The notes beneath the pieces were generated by a model. The model ran no database searches and was not told the DNA's origin. It saw only the letters and a list, made by a program, of their open reading frames with translations. This document shows, one piece after another, positions 44,225 through 57,825 of a stretch of DNA of 64,000 nt (position 1 is the first letter of the stretch; each line of letters begins with the position of its first letter). Source of the stretch: Heterocephalus glaber (taxonomy: Eukaryota > Chordata > Mammalia > Rodentia > Bathyergidae); assembly GCF_000247695.1 (NCBI RefSeq), contig NW_004624801.1, positions 5,163,869 to 5,227,868 of the forward strand, given 5' to 3'. A program made the position numbers and the translations under genes.

Positions 44225-44370
44225 TGTAGCCAGGTGTGGCAGCGCATGCCTGTAACCCCACCACTTGGGAGGCTGAGGCAGAAGGACTGTTACAAGTTGG
44301 AGGCCAGCATGGGGTACGTAGTGAGTTCAAGGCCAGCCTGAACTATGTAACAAGACCCTGTCTCAGGGAA
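44225..44370 (+). repeat. B1 SINE with internal duplication
   Basis: AGCCAGGTGTGGCAGCGCAT; tail grew into the microsatellite at 44368. Confidence 0.9.
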
Positions 44371-44452
44371 GGAAGGAAGGAACCAAGCAAGCAAGGAAGG
44401 AAGGAAGGAAAGAAAGAAAGACAGACAGAGAGACAGACCGACCGACCAGCCA
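44368..44452. repeat. (GGAA)n/(GACA)n/(GACC)n microsatellite
   Basis: Tetranucleotide tract grown from the tail of the B1 at 44225. Confidence 0.9.
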
Positions 44453-47068
<2,616 letters not shown>

Positions 47069-47069
47069 C

Positions 47070-47560
47070 TGAAGCACGGGGGAAGGGAGTCTTCCCTGCT
47101 GAAGCAACCTAGCGCTCTGGGCTCAGCCTCACCTCTCTTCTGGGGCTACTCCTGCACGCTGAGAAGCACAATGCCACCCTGAATCAGAAGAGGGATGATT
47201 AGGAGAAGTGGCCAGGATCCACGGCAGCCCCGCCCTGCCAATCGGCCTGCTGTCCCAGCCCCCACGCCCCCTGGCTCAGCTGGGCTCAGCCCTCCTCCTC
47301 CCTTCCAGGCAACAGCCCACTCTCCTTCTTCCTCTTTTCAGCCTCAGCCCCAGGCGACTGACAGGCCCGGCGGCCAATGGCAGCAGCTGCTCGAGCTATT
47401 CCAGAACACACTTCCTCTTCCCTCCCGCTGACTGTGCTCGCTGTTCGGAACCGGCTGGAGTCCTGGTCAGTCTCCACCTTTCCTCTAGCGCCCCTCACAC
47501 TTTTTCTTGGGTTACCAGGGCAGTACAGTACACAGAAAGAAAGGCCCACCTGAGGGTTGC
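47070..47560 (-). promoter_or_regulatory. GC-rich block upstream of exon 2, possible alternative promoter
   Basis: This 0.5-kb block is richer in GC and CpG than its surroundings and lies directly upstream of the GRB2 start exon. It includes GCGGCCAATGGCAG near 47370 (CCAAT core), and it lacks SINEs. I recall GRB2 cDNAs whose leader extends into the sequence directly upstream of exon 2, which would fit initiation here. Open readings in it show no recognisable protein. Confidence 0.35.
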
Positions 47561-48523
47561 ACCTGGTTCTCTGTTAAACAGGCCTATCTCCCTCCCCTCT
47601 CCTCAACAACACTTCTGACTTCCTGTGAACACCGCCTCTCCTACTCCTTGGTCCGAAGCAAGCCACGCAGGCTTTAGTCTCATGCTGCTCTACTCTTTTC
47701 TCAAAAATGAATCTTACCACCATGAGCATCAATAGCTTTCCTGTACCACCTCCAAACTGTGATCAGCCATTCAGGCCACCAGAGAAAGATACCCTGCTGG
47801 GAGCTCTTTGGTGGTGAGCTGTACGTGCACAGGCTCACTGTTCCCTGAAGACCCCCAAAACTTTAGGGTTAACACTAGCCCTGAAAATAAGCTCAGAATT
47901 CCAGAAATAGCCTCTACATTATTTCTAACTAGCCTAAAAAATATAGCTGAACTTGTAATCTACACTTGGAAAGAATTCCTTTTAAAGAACCCAAGCTGAC
48001 AAATATCTAAGTTTGGGGAAAAAAGTACAGGGATGGTGTCAGAAGGTCAAACTGAAAGCACAGTTACTCTGAGCAGTTTCTTTTCTCAGAAGAAAGAAAA
48101 ATAGGCAAACTGCATTCTGCAGGTGGGAGATTAGGTCAGAACCTCTGAGCCAAGTTTTAGGTAATGATGGGGGCAGTGTGGTCACTACTGCAGTCAAGGG
48201 TCTCCCACCACAATCATGGGACACAACTGTGACCTTTGCATACCTAATAAAAAATAAAGCCTCATTCTTGTTTTCCTACACTCTAAACAAAAGCAGAAAA
48301 CAAGGACACTGGCAGAATAAAGACAGATTATTTATAGTAGCACCTTTCTTGGACAATTAGCACCTAGAAGCTCATTTGAGGAGCACGAGTGATTGTTCTT
48401 TTGTTCTAAAGTTAATAATTGGGGCATTAATCAAACACAGCTATGAACAGACTAGGCACTAAACCAGCTGAGAATATTCAGATTAGTCCAAGGTATTGCC
48501 CAGAAGGAAAGAAATCACCTGGT
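47561..48523. other. SINE-free part of intron 1
   Basis: No repeat or gene recognised. Confidence 0.5.
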
Positions 48524-48537
48524 AAAAAGTCCTTCCA

Positions 48538-48616
48538 GGGCTGGGGATTTAGCTCAGTGGTTCCACTGCCTGCTGCGCAAGCGCAAGGACCCAAGTTCGA
48601 TCCCCCGTACCAAAAC
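48538..48616 (+). repeat. ID SINE with 14-bp TSD
   Basis: TSD AAAAAGTCCTTCCA at 48524-48537 and 48617-48630. Confidence 0.95.
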
Positions 48617-48688
48617 AAAAAGTCCTTCCAGTAAATTCTGAAAGCCAAACAGGCAGGTAACTAATAAACTAAGCCAATGTTTGTTTTT

Positions 48689-48764
48689 TGTTGGTTTTTT
48701 TTGGTACCAGGGATCGAACTTGGGACTTCCCGCGGCGGAACCACTGCGCTAAATCCCCCGGCCC
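48689..48764 (-). repeat. ID SINE with internal deletion
   Basis: TSD AGCCAATGTTTGTTTTT on both sides; anticodon region shortened. Confidence 0.9.
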
Positions 48765-49248
48765 AGCCAATGTTTGTTTTTTCAGACCATACCTAAGCTA
48801 TTCTATGTGGTGCTGGCTCTAAAGAGGAAAGTTCCAGTAAATATATAAATATTTTTAAACATAAAAAGATTAGTCTGGATATTTACATTTGTGTATCTTT
48901 AAGTGCCCTTTACTTACACTCTATAATTTTTTAATCAAACTAACCCATACGCATAATTTTAAGTCAAAAGTATAAAATGGCTTACAAGCAGTTCCCTACC
49001 AATACCTGCATGCAATTACCCTGTTTTGTTTTTAGTCTTCTCTTTGCATTGATTTACAGTACTTCCAAATAATATCTTTCTATTGCTGTTTCTTAGTTCA
49101 TTAGTCATTATTTATTCCCTAAAAAGTGAGGATTTAGCTCTTTCACCCCAATTTCTCCCAGCCAATTTTCCCCACAGTATCCTACTAGTGTTAAATATTC
49201 CAGTCTCATCAATAGTAATGCAAATAGTAATACATTATGAAGTATTTA

Positions 49249-49325
49249 GGGGCTGGGGATGTAGCTCAATGGCACCGTGCTAGCATCACAAGCACAAGGT
49301 CCTGAGTTCAATCCCCTCTGTACGG
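49249..49325 (+). repeat. ID SINE, intermediate age
   Basis: GGGGATGTAGCTCAATGGCA; no A tail left. Confidence 0.75.
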
Positions 49326-49808
49326 GGAGGCAGGGTTATTGTTCATTGATGATTTAAATAATATATTACACCACAATCAACTGAATTTTCCCAAGCATTA
49401 AAAACTGCTGGGGTTTTTTTACTTGGCTAGTTTCCAGTGTATGCTTTTACCTTTTTTTTTTTTTTTTAAACAAATGCTCTAAAATCCTGCTACATGCTAT
49501 CAATATTTCCATACCCTACTCATTTTAACTGGTTCCCAGGATGAACTGTTGACACTCTATGACAATGTTAAGAAGCCGAAGAAGAACTGAACAGATTTGA
49601 AAAAAAGTCAGAAACTCAAAGCAATGCCACTGTCAATGTACTACATAGTAACAGGGTATAAACTTTTATGTCATTTGGGATTTAGGACATCATAATTTTA
49701 CAGCAATAGCATAAAAACCAAAATAGCTCATAACACTCCCGTTCAACTTATCTGCCACAGGATTTCTGAGTTTAAAAAGATTAACAAGCTTAAAAAGATT
49801 AACACTCT

Positions 49809-49900
49809 GGGCCGAAGACTTAACTCAGTGGTTCCGACACCTGCCTTGCAAGCACAAGGTCCCAAGTTCGATCCCCGGTACAAAAATAAATAAATAAATA
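49809..49900 (+). repeat. ID SINE
   Basis: Flanked by TTAACACTCT; tail (AAAT)n. Confidence 0.9.
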
Positions 49901-49971
49901 TTAACACTCTAGAAAGTTGTAATTATTCAAGCAATCACTCAAATAATTATTGCTTTGGTTTTTGTTTGTTA

Positions 49972-50060
49972 GGCCAGGGATTTAGCTCAGTGGCTTTGCT
50001 GCCTGCTGCGCAAGTGCAAGGACCCGAGTTCAAACCCCAGTACCAAAAAAAGCAAAACAA
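49972..50060 (+). repeat. ID SINE
   Basis: Full length, close to the B1 at 50085. Confidence 0.85.
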
Positions 50061-50084
50061 ACAAACAAAAAAACCTGCTTATTT

Positions 50085-50230
50085 GTTTGTTTGAGAAAGG
50101 GTCTCCCTATGTAGTTCAGGCTGACCCTGAACTCACTATGTAGCTTGGGCTGGTTTAGAACTTGTGGTAATCTTCCTGCTTCAGCCTCTCAAGTTCTATG
50201 ATTATAGGCATGCACCACCATACCTGGTTT
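50085..50230 (-). repeat. B1 SINE with internal duplication
   Basis: GTTCAGGCTGACCCTGAACT and TTGGGCTGGTTTAGAACTTG. Confidence 0.85.
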
Positions 50231-50465
50231 AACTATTGCTTTGTGAGGTATAATTTGACAAGAAATTACACCAATACTTCCATGGGTGTGCAAAATGAAA
50301 ACTAGCATCTTATTTAGAAAATTCAAAGAGGTCAGCTTATTAGATTACCCACAGAAAAGGAATTCAAAAACTTTCATTGAAAATAGGAAAAAAACCCACT
50401 CTACCCCATATACAATACTAATTACTAAAAAGAAGAAATCTGAAGGTAGACAATGAACAATTTGG

Positions 50466-50545
50466 GGGAGGGAGTGCTGGGGATTGAACCCAGGGCCTTA
50501 TGCATACTAAGTAACCATTCTACCACTGAGCTACAACCTCAGCCT
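50466..50545 (-). repeat. Old ID half of a composite
   Basis: Paired with the minus-strand B1 at 50565. Confidence 0.7.
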
Positions 50546-50561
50546 TTGTCCAACAACTTTT

Positions 50562-50682
50562 TTTTTTTGGAGACAGGGTCTTGCAGGCTGGCCTTATGTA
50601 GCCCAGGCTGGCCTCGAATTTGCAGCAATCCTGCTTCAGCCTCCCAAGTGCTGGGATTACAGGTATGTGCCACTATGTCACA
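50562..50682 (-). repeat. B1 SINE of a composite
   Basis: GGAGACAGGGTCTTGCAGGC to GTGCCACTATGTCAC. Confidence 0.85.
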
Positions 50683-50924
50683 CAAGAGATTTTAATAGAG
50701 ACTGCTGTTCCCAAGAAAGTGAAGTGGCAGTGCATTTAACACTACTGCTTTAATTTTTCAAGTGATAAACACTGTATCTGAAAATCTAGTGTCCTAGCAG
50801 TATTTTAAAGATTTTATTCTCTTTCCAGTTAATTCTCTTCTCAAATTCACAGAAAATATGACACTAAACCACTATATCTTAGTGTTGAGTCTGCATGGTC
50901 TCTAGAGGCAGGTTAATTGCCACT

Positions 50925-51105
50925 CACTTAAGTAATGAACTTGCCGGTTACAGTTATAATTTTGGGAAAGCCTTTTAAAAAAGCTCCAGTTTTCTGATCT
51001 GTAAAATGGGATAATAACTACCTTACAAGATCCACTGAGCATTAAATTAGATAATATAGATAATACACGTGAGATGCTTTGGACAAACACATAATGGTTA
51101 CTCAA
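50925..51105 (+). repeat. MIR SINE
   Basis: GTTTTCTGATCTGTAAAATG, then GGATAATAACTACCTTACAA and GAGCATTAAATTAGATAAT. Confidence 0.7.
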
Positions 51106-51127
51106 ATTTAAAATGTTACTCTACTGA

Positions 51128-51220
51128 GCCAGGCATGGTGGTACACACTGAGGCAGAAGGACTGCAAGGTCTCAACTAGCCCAGGCAATTTATTAAAACC
51201 CTATCTTCAAAACAAAACAA
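51128..51220 (+). repeat. B1 SINE of a composite, shortened
   Basis: GAGCCAGGCATGGTGGTACA; middle deleted. Confidence 0.7.
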
Positions 51221-51224
51221 AACA

Positions 51225-51290
51225 GGACTGGTTATAGCTCAGTGTGAAGGCTCAGGATTCAATCCTCAGTACCAGAAAACAAATAAATGC
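51225..51290 (+). repeat. Old ID half of a composite
   Basis: After the B1 at 51128; middle deleted. Confidence 0.6.
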
Positions 51291-51562
51291 AAACTAAGAC
51301 AATGAGGGTTTTTTCACATACTAACTGGAAAAAGTTTTAAAGATTTGTAATATTGAGTCTCTGAAATACTTTGGGTAAACAGAGCCACACTATCAGACCT
51401 TCATTCATTCAACACTAAGAAGTTACTTGCCTAGTTTCTGCCAGCAATATGGTTCAATATATAGAACCATCAGAGTCCACACTGTGGCTGGGAATTAACC
51501 AGCTCAATCTTTCTGGAGAGCACAGTAATTTGGTAGTATCTATTGACAATTTAACAATACAT

Positions 51563-51664
51563 TTTCTTTCTTTCTTTTTTTTTTTTTTTTGGTACCGGGG
51601 ATCGAACTTGGGACCTTGCATTTGCGAAGCAGCTGCCAGAACCACTGGGCTAAATCCCCGGCCC
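51563..51664 (-). repeat. ID SINE
   Basis: TSD AACAATACAT on both sides. Confidence 0.9.
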
Positions 51665-51784
51665 AACAATACATGTTCTTGATTAAGCAATGCCACTTCA
51701 CAAACTTATTTCACTGAAATAGGATATGCAATATGCACATGCAATATGCAAAATATATACACCTGATCAATATCCATGAGTCTT

Positions 51785-51862
51785 TCTTGAGACAAGCCCT
51801 AGTTCAGCCCTCAACTTGCTACTTAGCCCTGAACTACATACTGAAGCCCTATCTCAGAAACA
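51785..51862 (+). repeat. B1 SINE 3' part
   Basis: AAGCCCTAGTTCAGCCCTCA to GCCCTATCTCAGAAAC; diverged. Confidence 0.5.
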
Positions 51863-52029
51863 CAAACAACAACAAAAAAAATAAAAATTTTAAAAATTTA
51901 AAAATTCAGAAGGCCAGCAACTGTTATGACTATGAGGAAGATCATTTCTGCACATTTCAATTGTATTTTGTTTTTACAGTAACCATGTATGACTTTGGTA
52001 GTTAAAAGAACAAAAGCTTAAAACCTTAC

Positions 52030-52235
52030 AGATGCTCTGGAGTTTGCTGGATTCAACTGTCACTTTACCACTTACAAACTGAATGACACTGGAGAAAGAC
52101 CTTAGATCCTCCAATCCGCAATATCCCTCAACTGGAAAATTGGTGTAATATCAGCATCTATTTTATAAAGTCAATTTGGAGATTGAGGTAAAGCCTGCAA
52201 ATGGCTTGGCAGAGTCTCTGGCATAAAGACACATG
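52030..52235 (+). repeat. MIR SINE
   Basis: CACTTACAAACTGAATGACA, CCCTCAACTGGAAAATTGGT and GCTTGGCAGAGTCTCTGGCA line up with the MIR core and 3' part. Confidence 0.7.
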
Positions 52236-52337
52236 AACTGGCATCATCAATCCCTTTTCAAATATCAATCCACATGCTGTGAGAGTAAATTTAGATCATG
52301 CACCTAAATTAACAACCCTATTAAATACAAACTTGGG

Positions 52338-52385
52338 TCAGGGATGTAGCTCAGTGGTAGAGCACTTGACTAGGATGCAGGAGAT
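52338..52385 (+). repeat. Old ID SINE, 5' part
   Basis: GTAGCTCAGTGGTAGAGCAC; 3' part lost. Confidence 0.65.
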
Positions 52386-52464
52386 ACTTATACATATAAA
52401 TCTGAAGAATCACAGCTATACTCTGAGTACTTTAAGCAAATTTTAAAATTTGCATTTCAGCCAA

Positions 52465-52565
52465 ATGCCCTGGGGCCTTCCCACAGTCGCAGCTACTCCA
52501 AGACTGAGGCAGGAGGATGGCAAGTTCCAGCCCAGCCTGGACAACTTTTATTCTGTCTCAGAATA
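52465..52565 (+). repeat. Old B1 SINE of a composite
   Basis: CTACTCCAAGACTGAGGCAG; diverged 5' end. Confidence 0.65.
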
Positions 52566-52582
52566 AAAAATTTTTAAAAAGG

Positions 52583-52645
52583 GTTGGAGATGTAGTTCAG
52601 TAATAGAGTACAAACCCCTGGAGTCAATCCCCAGAACTGCCCTCC
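52583..52645 (+). repeat. Old ID half of a composite
   Basis: After the B1 at 52465. Confidence 0.6.
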
Positions 52646-53072
52646 CAATTGTGTTCCAGATAATGCATTATAGCATCTTTGCATAAAATGAAAGTAATAC
52701 ATACTCATTTGGCACAACTGGGGAAAGGCCTACTTCCACAAATGAGAAAAAGCAAAATAAAGAATCTTAATGGCCATTTCATAACAGTGCAGTTCCTGTA
52801 AATTAAGCCAGTATGGTAACTACAAATTTTTCTTAGGAAGGAATAATGGCTTTCTATTCCACATTACTTCATTTCTCCCAAATCTACTACTCTTTTGCTC
52901 TACCTAATAATTTGATAACAAGAATTCTTGAGGAATATCTCTAAGTACCATTAACAAGCAGTACTTAAAACCCAGCAATTCTCTCAAATCTGTAAACTTG
53001 CTGAAGAAGTAAACTGCCTCAAGTATTTAAATGCTTACCTTCTGTCAAAGAAAAATATAAGAATTAATTTTG

Positions 53073-53135
53073 GGGGGAGCAAGCAGGTAACTGGGGTTTG
53101 AACCCAGGGCCTTCATGCTGACCTACATCCCCAGC
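53073..53135 (-). repeat. Old ID half of a composite
   Basis: Before the minus-strand B1 at 53160. Confidence 0.65.
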
Positions 53136-53159
53136 TCTTTTTATGTTATTTTAAATGTC

Positions 53160-53265
53160 AAAACAGGGTCTCACTAAATTGCCCAGGGTAACCTAGAACT
53201 TGTGATGCTCCTGTCCAGCCTCCCGAGTGCTGGGATCACAGGTGTGCGCCACTACATCAGGCTAA
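53160..53265 (-). repeat. Old B1 SINE of a composite
   Basis: AACAGGGTCTCACTAAATTG to CACTACATCAGGCT. Confidence 0.8.
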
Positions 53266-53369
53266 AATTTAACATTTTTTTCTTGTGATATGGAAAATTT
53301 TAAACATGAGAAGGAACAACAACAACAAAAATTCTGTCAAAAATAAAAAATGTGGGGGCAGAGAAAACA

Positions 53370-53430
53370 GGTCAGGGGTAGCTCATGATTAGCATGCAGG
53401 GGGCCCTGGGTTTGAGCCCCAGTACAGAAG
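53370..53430 (+). repeat. Old ID SINE
   Basis: AGGGGTAGCTCATGATTAGC; last clear SINE before the promoter region. Confidence 0.6.
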
Positions 53431-54719
53431 TAGAGGAAAAGGAGGAGGAAGACCAAGGCGGCCAAATATAATGGATGTTAAATTTTTAGAAAGACTGATG
53501 AGTAAATCAGTACTATTACAATGGGCAGGCTTTGACTAATTCATCAACGGTCTAAATAAGTTATAGTCCATTAAATTTTTAAGGTTATGTTAATTCTATT
53601 TTACTGTAGGTCTGTAGCTGATTTTTATTTTTTAACACTAACCACCCATACTGAAAATCAAAATGAAGTCATATAAGCCCCAAACTGACATAATCTTCCT
53701 CAATAATACGAAAAAGACAGAGGAAAAAAAACAATGGCAAACAATCACAAAAGATTTAACGTGAAGAAAAAACTAAAACACAAAAAAACTAAATAACACA
53801 AGCAAGCTACACTTGTGACCTTGTGGCACTACTGATTACTTACGGATGAATTCAATCCTTTGAGCCTCCCAGTTCCCAGGGGGAGAACTTAAATCTCACA
53901 TAGCTCTCTAGCAACCCATCGGGCTGGCTGAAGGACACAGTGGACTCTTGCTTAAAGGTAAAAGAGTGAAAGAAGGAAACGAGATCTTCCAACGAAAGAT
54001 GTAATCTTGAAAGGAGGAAGAAAATCCACAGCTCCAAAAAGGGATAAAGTTCGAAAAATTTTGTCTGGGAAGGGACAGAAAGGAGGAAGAGGAAGTAGAT
54101 TAGAAAAAAAGAGGTGCGAGAGAAGCAAATGACCGGAGTTACAAAAATAAGCATTTCGGGTCCCTAGTGCAATGTGGAGACCGAGAAGAGAAGCCGGTGG
54201 AAAAGCACAAAGCCAAAGAGGTAAGAACCCCAAAACAGACTAAAGCGAAAACTTCTTGTCTCTTAGTTTTTTGAGCGCCAACAGCACCTAAAGATAATCC
54301 TCAAGTGCACATCAGCTCTTCTGCAATTTGCACTTTTATAGCATTTGAAGCGAGCCTAGAATCATTTTCTACGCAAGCCGTAATTCATCTGCCCTAGTCA
54401 CGTACGTGTAAGGATAGTATTGCAAATATTAACACCGCTCTCGTGCGCTGAAATCTTTCTCCGAGCGCTCCGACCTGCCACTGCTCATTTTTTCTGACCA
54501 GTATTTTCCAAGTAGTTTAAAGAAGAAAAGCTCTAGCAACAGACGCTTCTCTGCGGGCTCCAGTAGCAAACATTTTAACTCACGGTAGATGGATTTCCGC
54601 AAAAAATTCGCCCAAAGATGCCAAGAAATGGTGACGTGGTTGCCGTGCAGATCGAAGGAGCATCAATCACACGTTAGCAGCCTGCACCGAATCCCCCGCC
54701 TCCAGGGCTAAGTCAGCCT
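53431..54719. other. SINE-free part of intron 1 next to the promoter
   Basis: No repeats seen. Contains TGACGTGG at 54632 (CRE-like half site). Open frames at 53852-54233 are not recognised. Confidence 0.5.
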
Positions 54720-55440
54720 GACTCAGAATTAGCACCCTGCGCCTCTCAGGTGCTCCAGGGCCCCTTCTGCGAAAACCCTCACGACGGGAGGCAGAACTCA
54801 TTAGGGAGCCCCAGCCACTTCCCGGGCTCTGCCCAGCGCGGGAGGACGGTCCCCAGGGAGGAAGCGTCCCAAAAGGGGAAACGCGGTGTCCGGAGCCCAG
54901 CGGTTCCGCTCCTCGTCCCGAGCCTCGCCGCCACGACCGGAACCCTGAGTCTGCCCGGAGGCCCCAAGCAGGCTGGGAACGGCAACTCGCCGCTGAGAAG
55001 AGAGGAAGAGACACCGGAGCTCGGCGAGCGCCGCCGCCCGCACTCACCGTGGCGCAACTACTCTCGACGCGCCCGGCCCGCCTCTCCGCAGCGCTGCGAG
55101 CGGCCGCAGACCCCGCTGCTGCTCCTCGAGGGCAGCGTCTGCTCCGGCCGCCGTCACCGCCTCAGGTTCAGTCGCGGTCGTCGCTGCCGCCGCCGCCACC
55201 GCCCGGTAGCCCAAGCAGCACAGCCGCCCCGCTTCCGCTCCTTGCCCGGGTCCCGCGAGAAGTTCCCCACGCGGCCCCGCCCCCGCGAGACTTCCCCCGG
55301 CGGAAAAGGCCCACAGCGCAAGCGCTCATTCTTGGCCCGCCGGGCCCCCGCAGGTAGTTGCGCTGCTTGCCCGGACGCACGCGCAACGATGCCTCACAGC
55401 AGGTGGCACCCGCCTGGCTCCGCCCCCTGGTCGCAGTAAC
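54720..55440 (-). promoter_or_regulatory. GRB2: CpG island promoter of GRB2
   Basis: CpG density jumps here, while both flanks are ordinary AT-rich DNA. Visible candidate sites are a GC box at 55273-55284 (GGCCCCGCCCCC), another GC box at 55419-55427, an ETS-type core at 55231-55240 (minus-strand GCGGAAGC), and an NRF1-like palindrome at 55316-55325 (GCGCAAGCGC). I see no TATA box near the expected start. This is the usual architecture of a broadly expressed housekeeping-type gene such as GRB2. No SINE lies within the island. Long open readings on both strands come from the lack of stop codons in GC-rich DNA, not from coding. Confidence 0.8.
55048..55290 (-). other. GRB2: Probable GRB2 noncoding exon 1 (5' boundary approximate)
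   Basis: On the minus strand the CpG island ends in a near-perfect splice donor, CCACG|GTGAGTG, with the exon edge at 55048. No ATG occurs on the minus strand between 55290 and 55048, so it can serve as a clean leader joined to exon 2. The sequence is very GC rich, with GGCGGC-type runs. The 5' edge is only a guess bounded by GC boxes and ETS-like sites; transcription probably starts at several points. The donor is seen directly. Its joining to exon 2 at 47068 is inferred. Confidence 0.6.
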
Positions 55441-55644
55441 CCTCTCGGTGCTGGAGAGTACCGTTCTCTCCTGAAGAAGTAACACTTCCCCGTTCAAATC
55501 ACTTTTCCTTCGCTTTCCACCAGTTCTTGGCAATGACAACAGAGGGAAAAGAGGTCTTCTAGCGTGGCACACTGCCCATATATAGAATCTGGTCTTCAAT
55601 TGTTTGGGAATCCATATCATACAAACTGCATTATTAGATGAATT

Positions 55645-56095
55645 CGTGGATTCGTTCGTTCATTGACTGAACCATGCACCTAATATATGTAAGCATCGTC
55701 CTGGGCATAGAAGATAAAAAGATGAAAAGAAATTCTAGCCCTCAAAAAAATAAGAAGAAAGAAATCAATCAGTCCTGGCCCAACAAGCAATTCACAGTCC
55801 AAAGAAGTAGCGGAGAAGTAAACAGTGCCATTCTACTGTTATAAGTATTTGAGGGAAGGCTGAGGAAGCTAAAAAGATGAAAGAGGGGCCCACTTCAGAG
55901 AAGCCTTCATGGAGAAGGTGATGTGGAGCATGAGTAGGAGTGGGGCAGGCAGAGCAGCCTAAGTGAGGGCGTATCAGGCAGAGGAACTGGCACATGCGTG
56001 CAGAGGAACGGAGGCGTGAGGAAGTCCTGTTTTGTGTGATGCTAAGTAGTTCCACTCCTGTGCGAAGCCTCTTAAGTACCGGAGAGTGGCAGAAG
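55645..56095 (+). repeat. Ancient interspersed repeat, same kind as 7890-8400
   Basis: TCGTTCATTGACTGAACC, GCATCGTCCTGGGCATAGAA, CAGAGAAGCCTTCATGGAGA and CAGGCAGAGGAACTGGCACA keep the same order of landmarks. No gene in the stretch. Confidence 0.45.
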
Positions 56096-56384
56096 ATGAG
56101 GCTTGGAGAGCTAACTTATTTTTCAGCTCCAAAAGTTCTTTCCAGTTAAAGGAGAGAAGAGAATACCTCTAATGTTTATGTGCTCTCTGGCGGTCAACAA
56201 AATAATGTTGAGCTGAGAATAATCAAACATCTAATTCCACAGAGTGAGCGAGCCCATTAAAATAAGAAAAATGTATTGTTCTTTCACCAAACGTTGCCTG
56301 ACCATCAGCTGCCTGTGAGATGCTCTGTAGGGTAAAAGATGAACCAGACAAAGCCTCTGCTTTCAGCAGTTTTGTTGTTTTGTT

Positions 56385-56445
56385 TGCGGTACTGGGGATT
56401 AAACCCAGTGATGCTCTACGACTGAGCTACATCCTCAGCCTTTTT
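56385..56445 (-). repeat. Old ID half of a composite
   Basis: Before the minus-strand B1 at 56465. Confidence 0.65.
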
Positions 56446-56462
56446 TATTTTTTTATGTATTT

Positions 56463-56573
56463 ATTTTGAGACAGTCTCTCTAAGTTGCCCAAGCCGGTCT
56501 CAAACTTGGAATCGTCCTATCTCAGCCTGTGCAGTAGTTGGGGTTACAAGCATGTGCCATGGTACCTGGCTAG
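56463..56573 (-). repeat. Old B1 SINE of a composite
   Basis: TTTTGAGACAGTCTCTCTAA to CCATGGTACCTGGCT. The next 40 bp repeat TGGCTAGCAGTTTGAAAGA twice (about 56568 and 56600). Confidence 0.8.
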
Positions 56574-56924
56574 CAGTTTGAAAGAGAAGTCTAGCAGACT
56601 GGCTAGCAGTTTGAAAGACAAGTTGGTCTTAAGTGCCTCTGAACTGCATAGAGGACTGCCACAAAGGAGGGAGTCATTACTTGGTGCTGAGGTAATCAGG
56701 AAAGAGGTGGTTTAAACTGCAAAGTGAGAGTACAGAGGAAAGTGACGGAATCTGCCAATATTTCAGGTTGGGCAAAGCCCAGAGTTTGGAGGAGGAATAA
56801 TGAGTGAGGCACAGAAGGGTTTCATTTTCAAATGATATCCAACCTGGAAGGTTTTTAAGCAGAAGAGATCTGATAAAAGGTGAAAATAACAAGAGGATCA
56901 TCTATGTAACCACCTGAGCTGTAT

Positions 56925-57060
56925 AAAGGCATAGTGCCTCCCAGGGCTGGTAATAGCCTCCGTTTTACAGACTCACTAACTGAGGCTTAGAGAGGTTGGT
57001 AATTTACCCAAGAAAACTGTACTACAGTAGACCAAGTTTTGAACAAAGGCGTGTCTTGTT
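56925..57060 (-). repeat. MIR SINE
   Basis: Reverse MIR: CTCCGTTTTACAGACTCACT, ACTGAGGCTTAGAGAGGTTG. Confidence 0.65.
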
Positions 57061-57388
57061 TTAAAACTCACATTTTCTTCCGCACGGTGACACTATGTTC
57101 TAAAATGGTAGCCTGAAAAAAAATAGAAATGAAAGAGAAAGATTTGCCTGATCTGCAGAGGTGGGGGCAGGGATGAGGAAGGATTGCAGTTCTTTGTTTT
57201 GAGTAGGCTTAGATAGTAGGGAGAACAGCATAAATACTTGTCACTTGAGGACTAGCTTAGGAACCAAGAGAACCATGTAGAATACTTGTAACTGTTGGGA
57301 CCATTGACCTTCAAGAAATTTCAGTCATCCTTGTCCCAGCTAGATCATGCCCTCAGAGCTGGGAAAAGCATTAGAAAAGGGGCTGATT

Positions 57389-57485
57389 GGGGCCGGGGAT
57401 TTAGCTCAGTGGTTTCGCCACCTGCTGCGCAAGTGCAAAGACCCGAGTTCGATCCCCAGTACCAAAAAAAAAAAAAAGGAAAGAA
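57389..57485 (+). repeat. ID SINE with 16-bp TSD
   Basis: TSD AGAAAAGGGGCTGATT at 57373-57388 and 57486-57501. Confidence 0.95.
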
Positions 57486-57669
57486 AGAAAAGGGGCTGAT
57501 TGTGATTGTGCTCAACTATTGGCATTCAGATACCATATATCGATTATTAGAGGGAAGTGGGGGGGACAATGATGTCATTGTGGATCCACAGGCAAAGCAG
57601 CTCCACTCTGAAAACCTAGAATTCAGACACTTGTAGCATCCACATTATGTTTAAGTATTTATTTAAAAT

Positions 57670-57825
57670 GAGATAAGCATGGTGGACGCAAGCCTATATT
57701 TCCAACACCTTGGAGCTGAGGCAGGAGGACTGCCAGAAGTTCGAGGCCAGCCAGGGCTACATAGTGAGTTCAAGGCCAACCTGAACTACATGCCAAGATC
57801 ATGTCTCAAAAAAACCAAAAGAAAA
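57670..57825 (+). repeat. B1 SINE with internal duplication
   Basis: GGCCAGCCAGGGCTACATAG and GGCCAACCTGAACTACATGC. Confidence 0.9.

Larger units (their letters stand above)
47069..55047 (-). other. GRB2: GRB2 intron 1
   Basis: The intron runs between the inferred exon 1 donor (GTGAGTG, 55047) and the exon 2 acceptor (CAG, 47069), about 8 kb. Its two ends are nearly free of SINEs; the middle (48538-53430) carries ID and B1 copies listed separately. Confidence 0.6.

Noticed and set aside
43781..44341. 186-residue open frame, longest but one in the window
   Set aside because: It runs through an old ID, a young ID with its A tail (poly-Lys) and a B1; only the joins are unique sequence.
54750..55439. 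229-residue open frame on the plus strand, and several minus-strand frames of 80-150 residues, across the CpG island
   Set aside because: Arg/Pro/Ala-rich translations with no domain, overlapping on both strands, as expected where stop codons are rare. The island is explained as the GRB2 promoter and exon 1.
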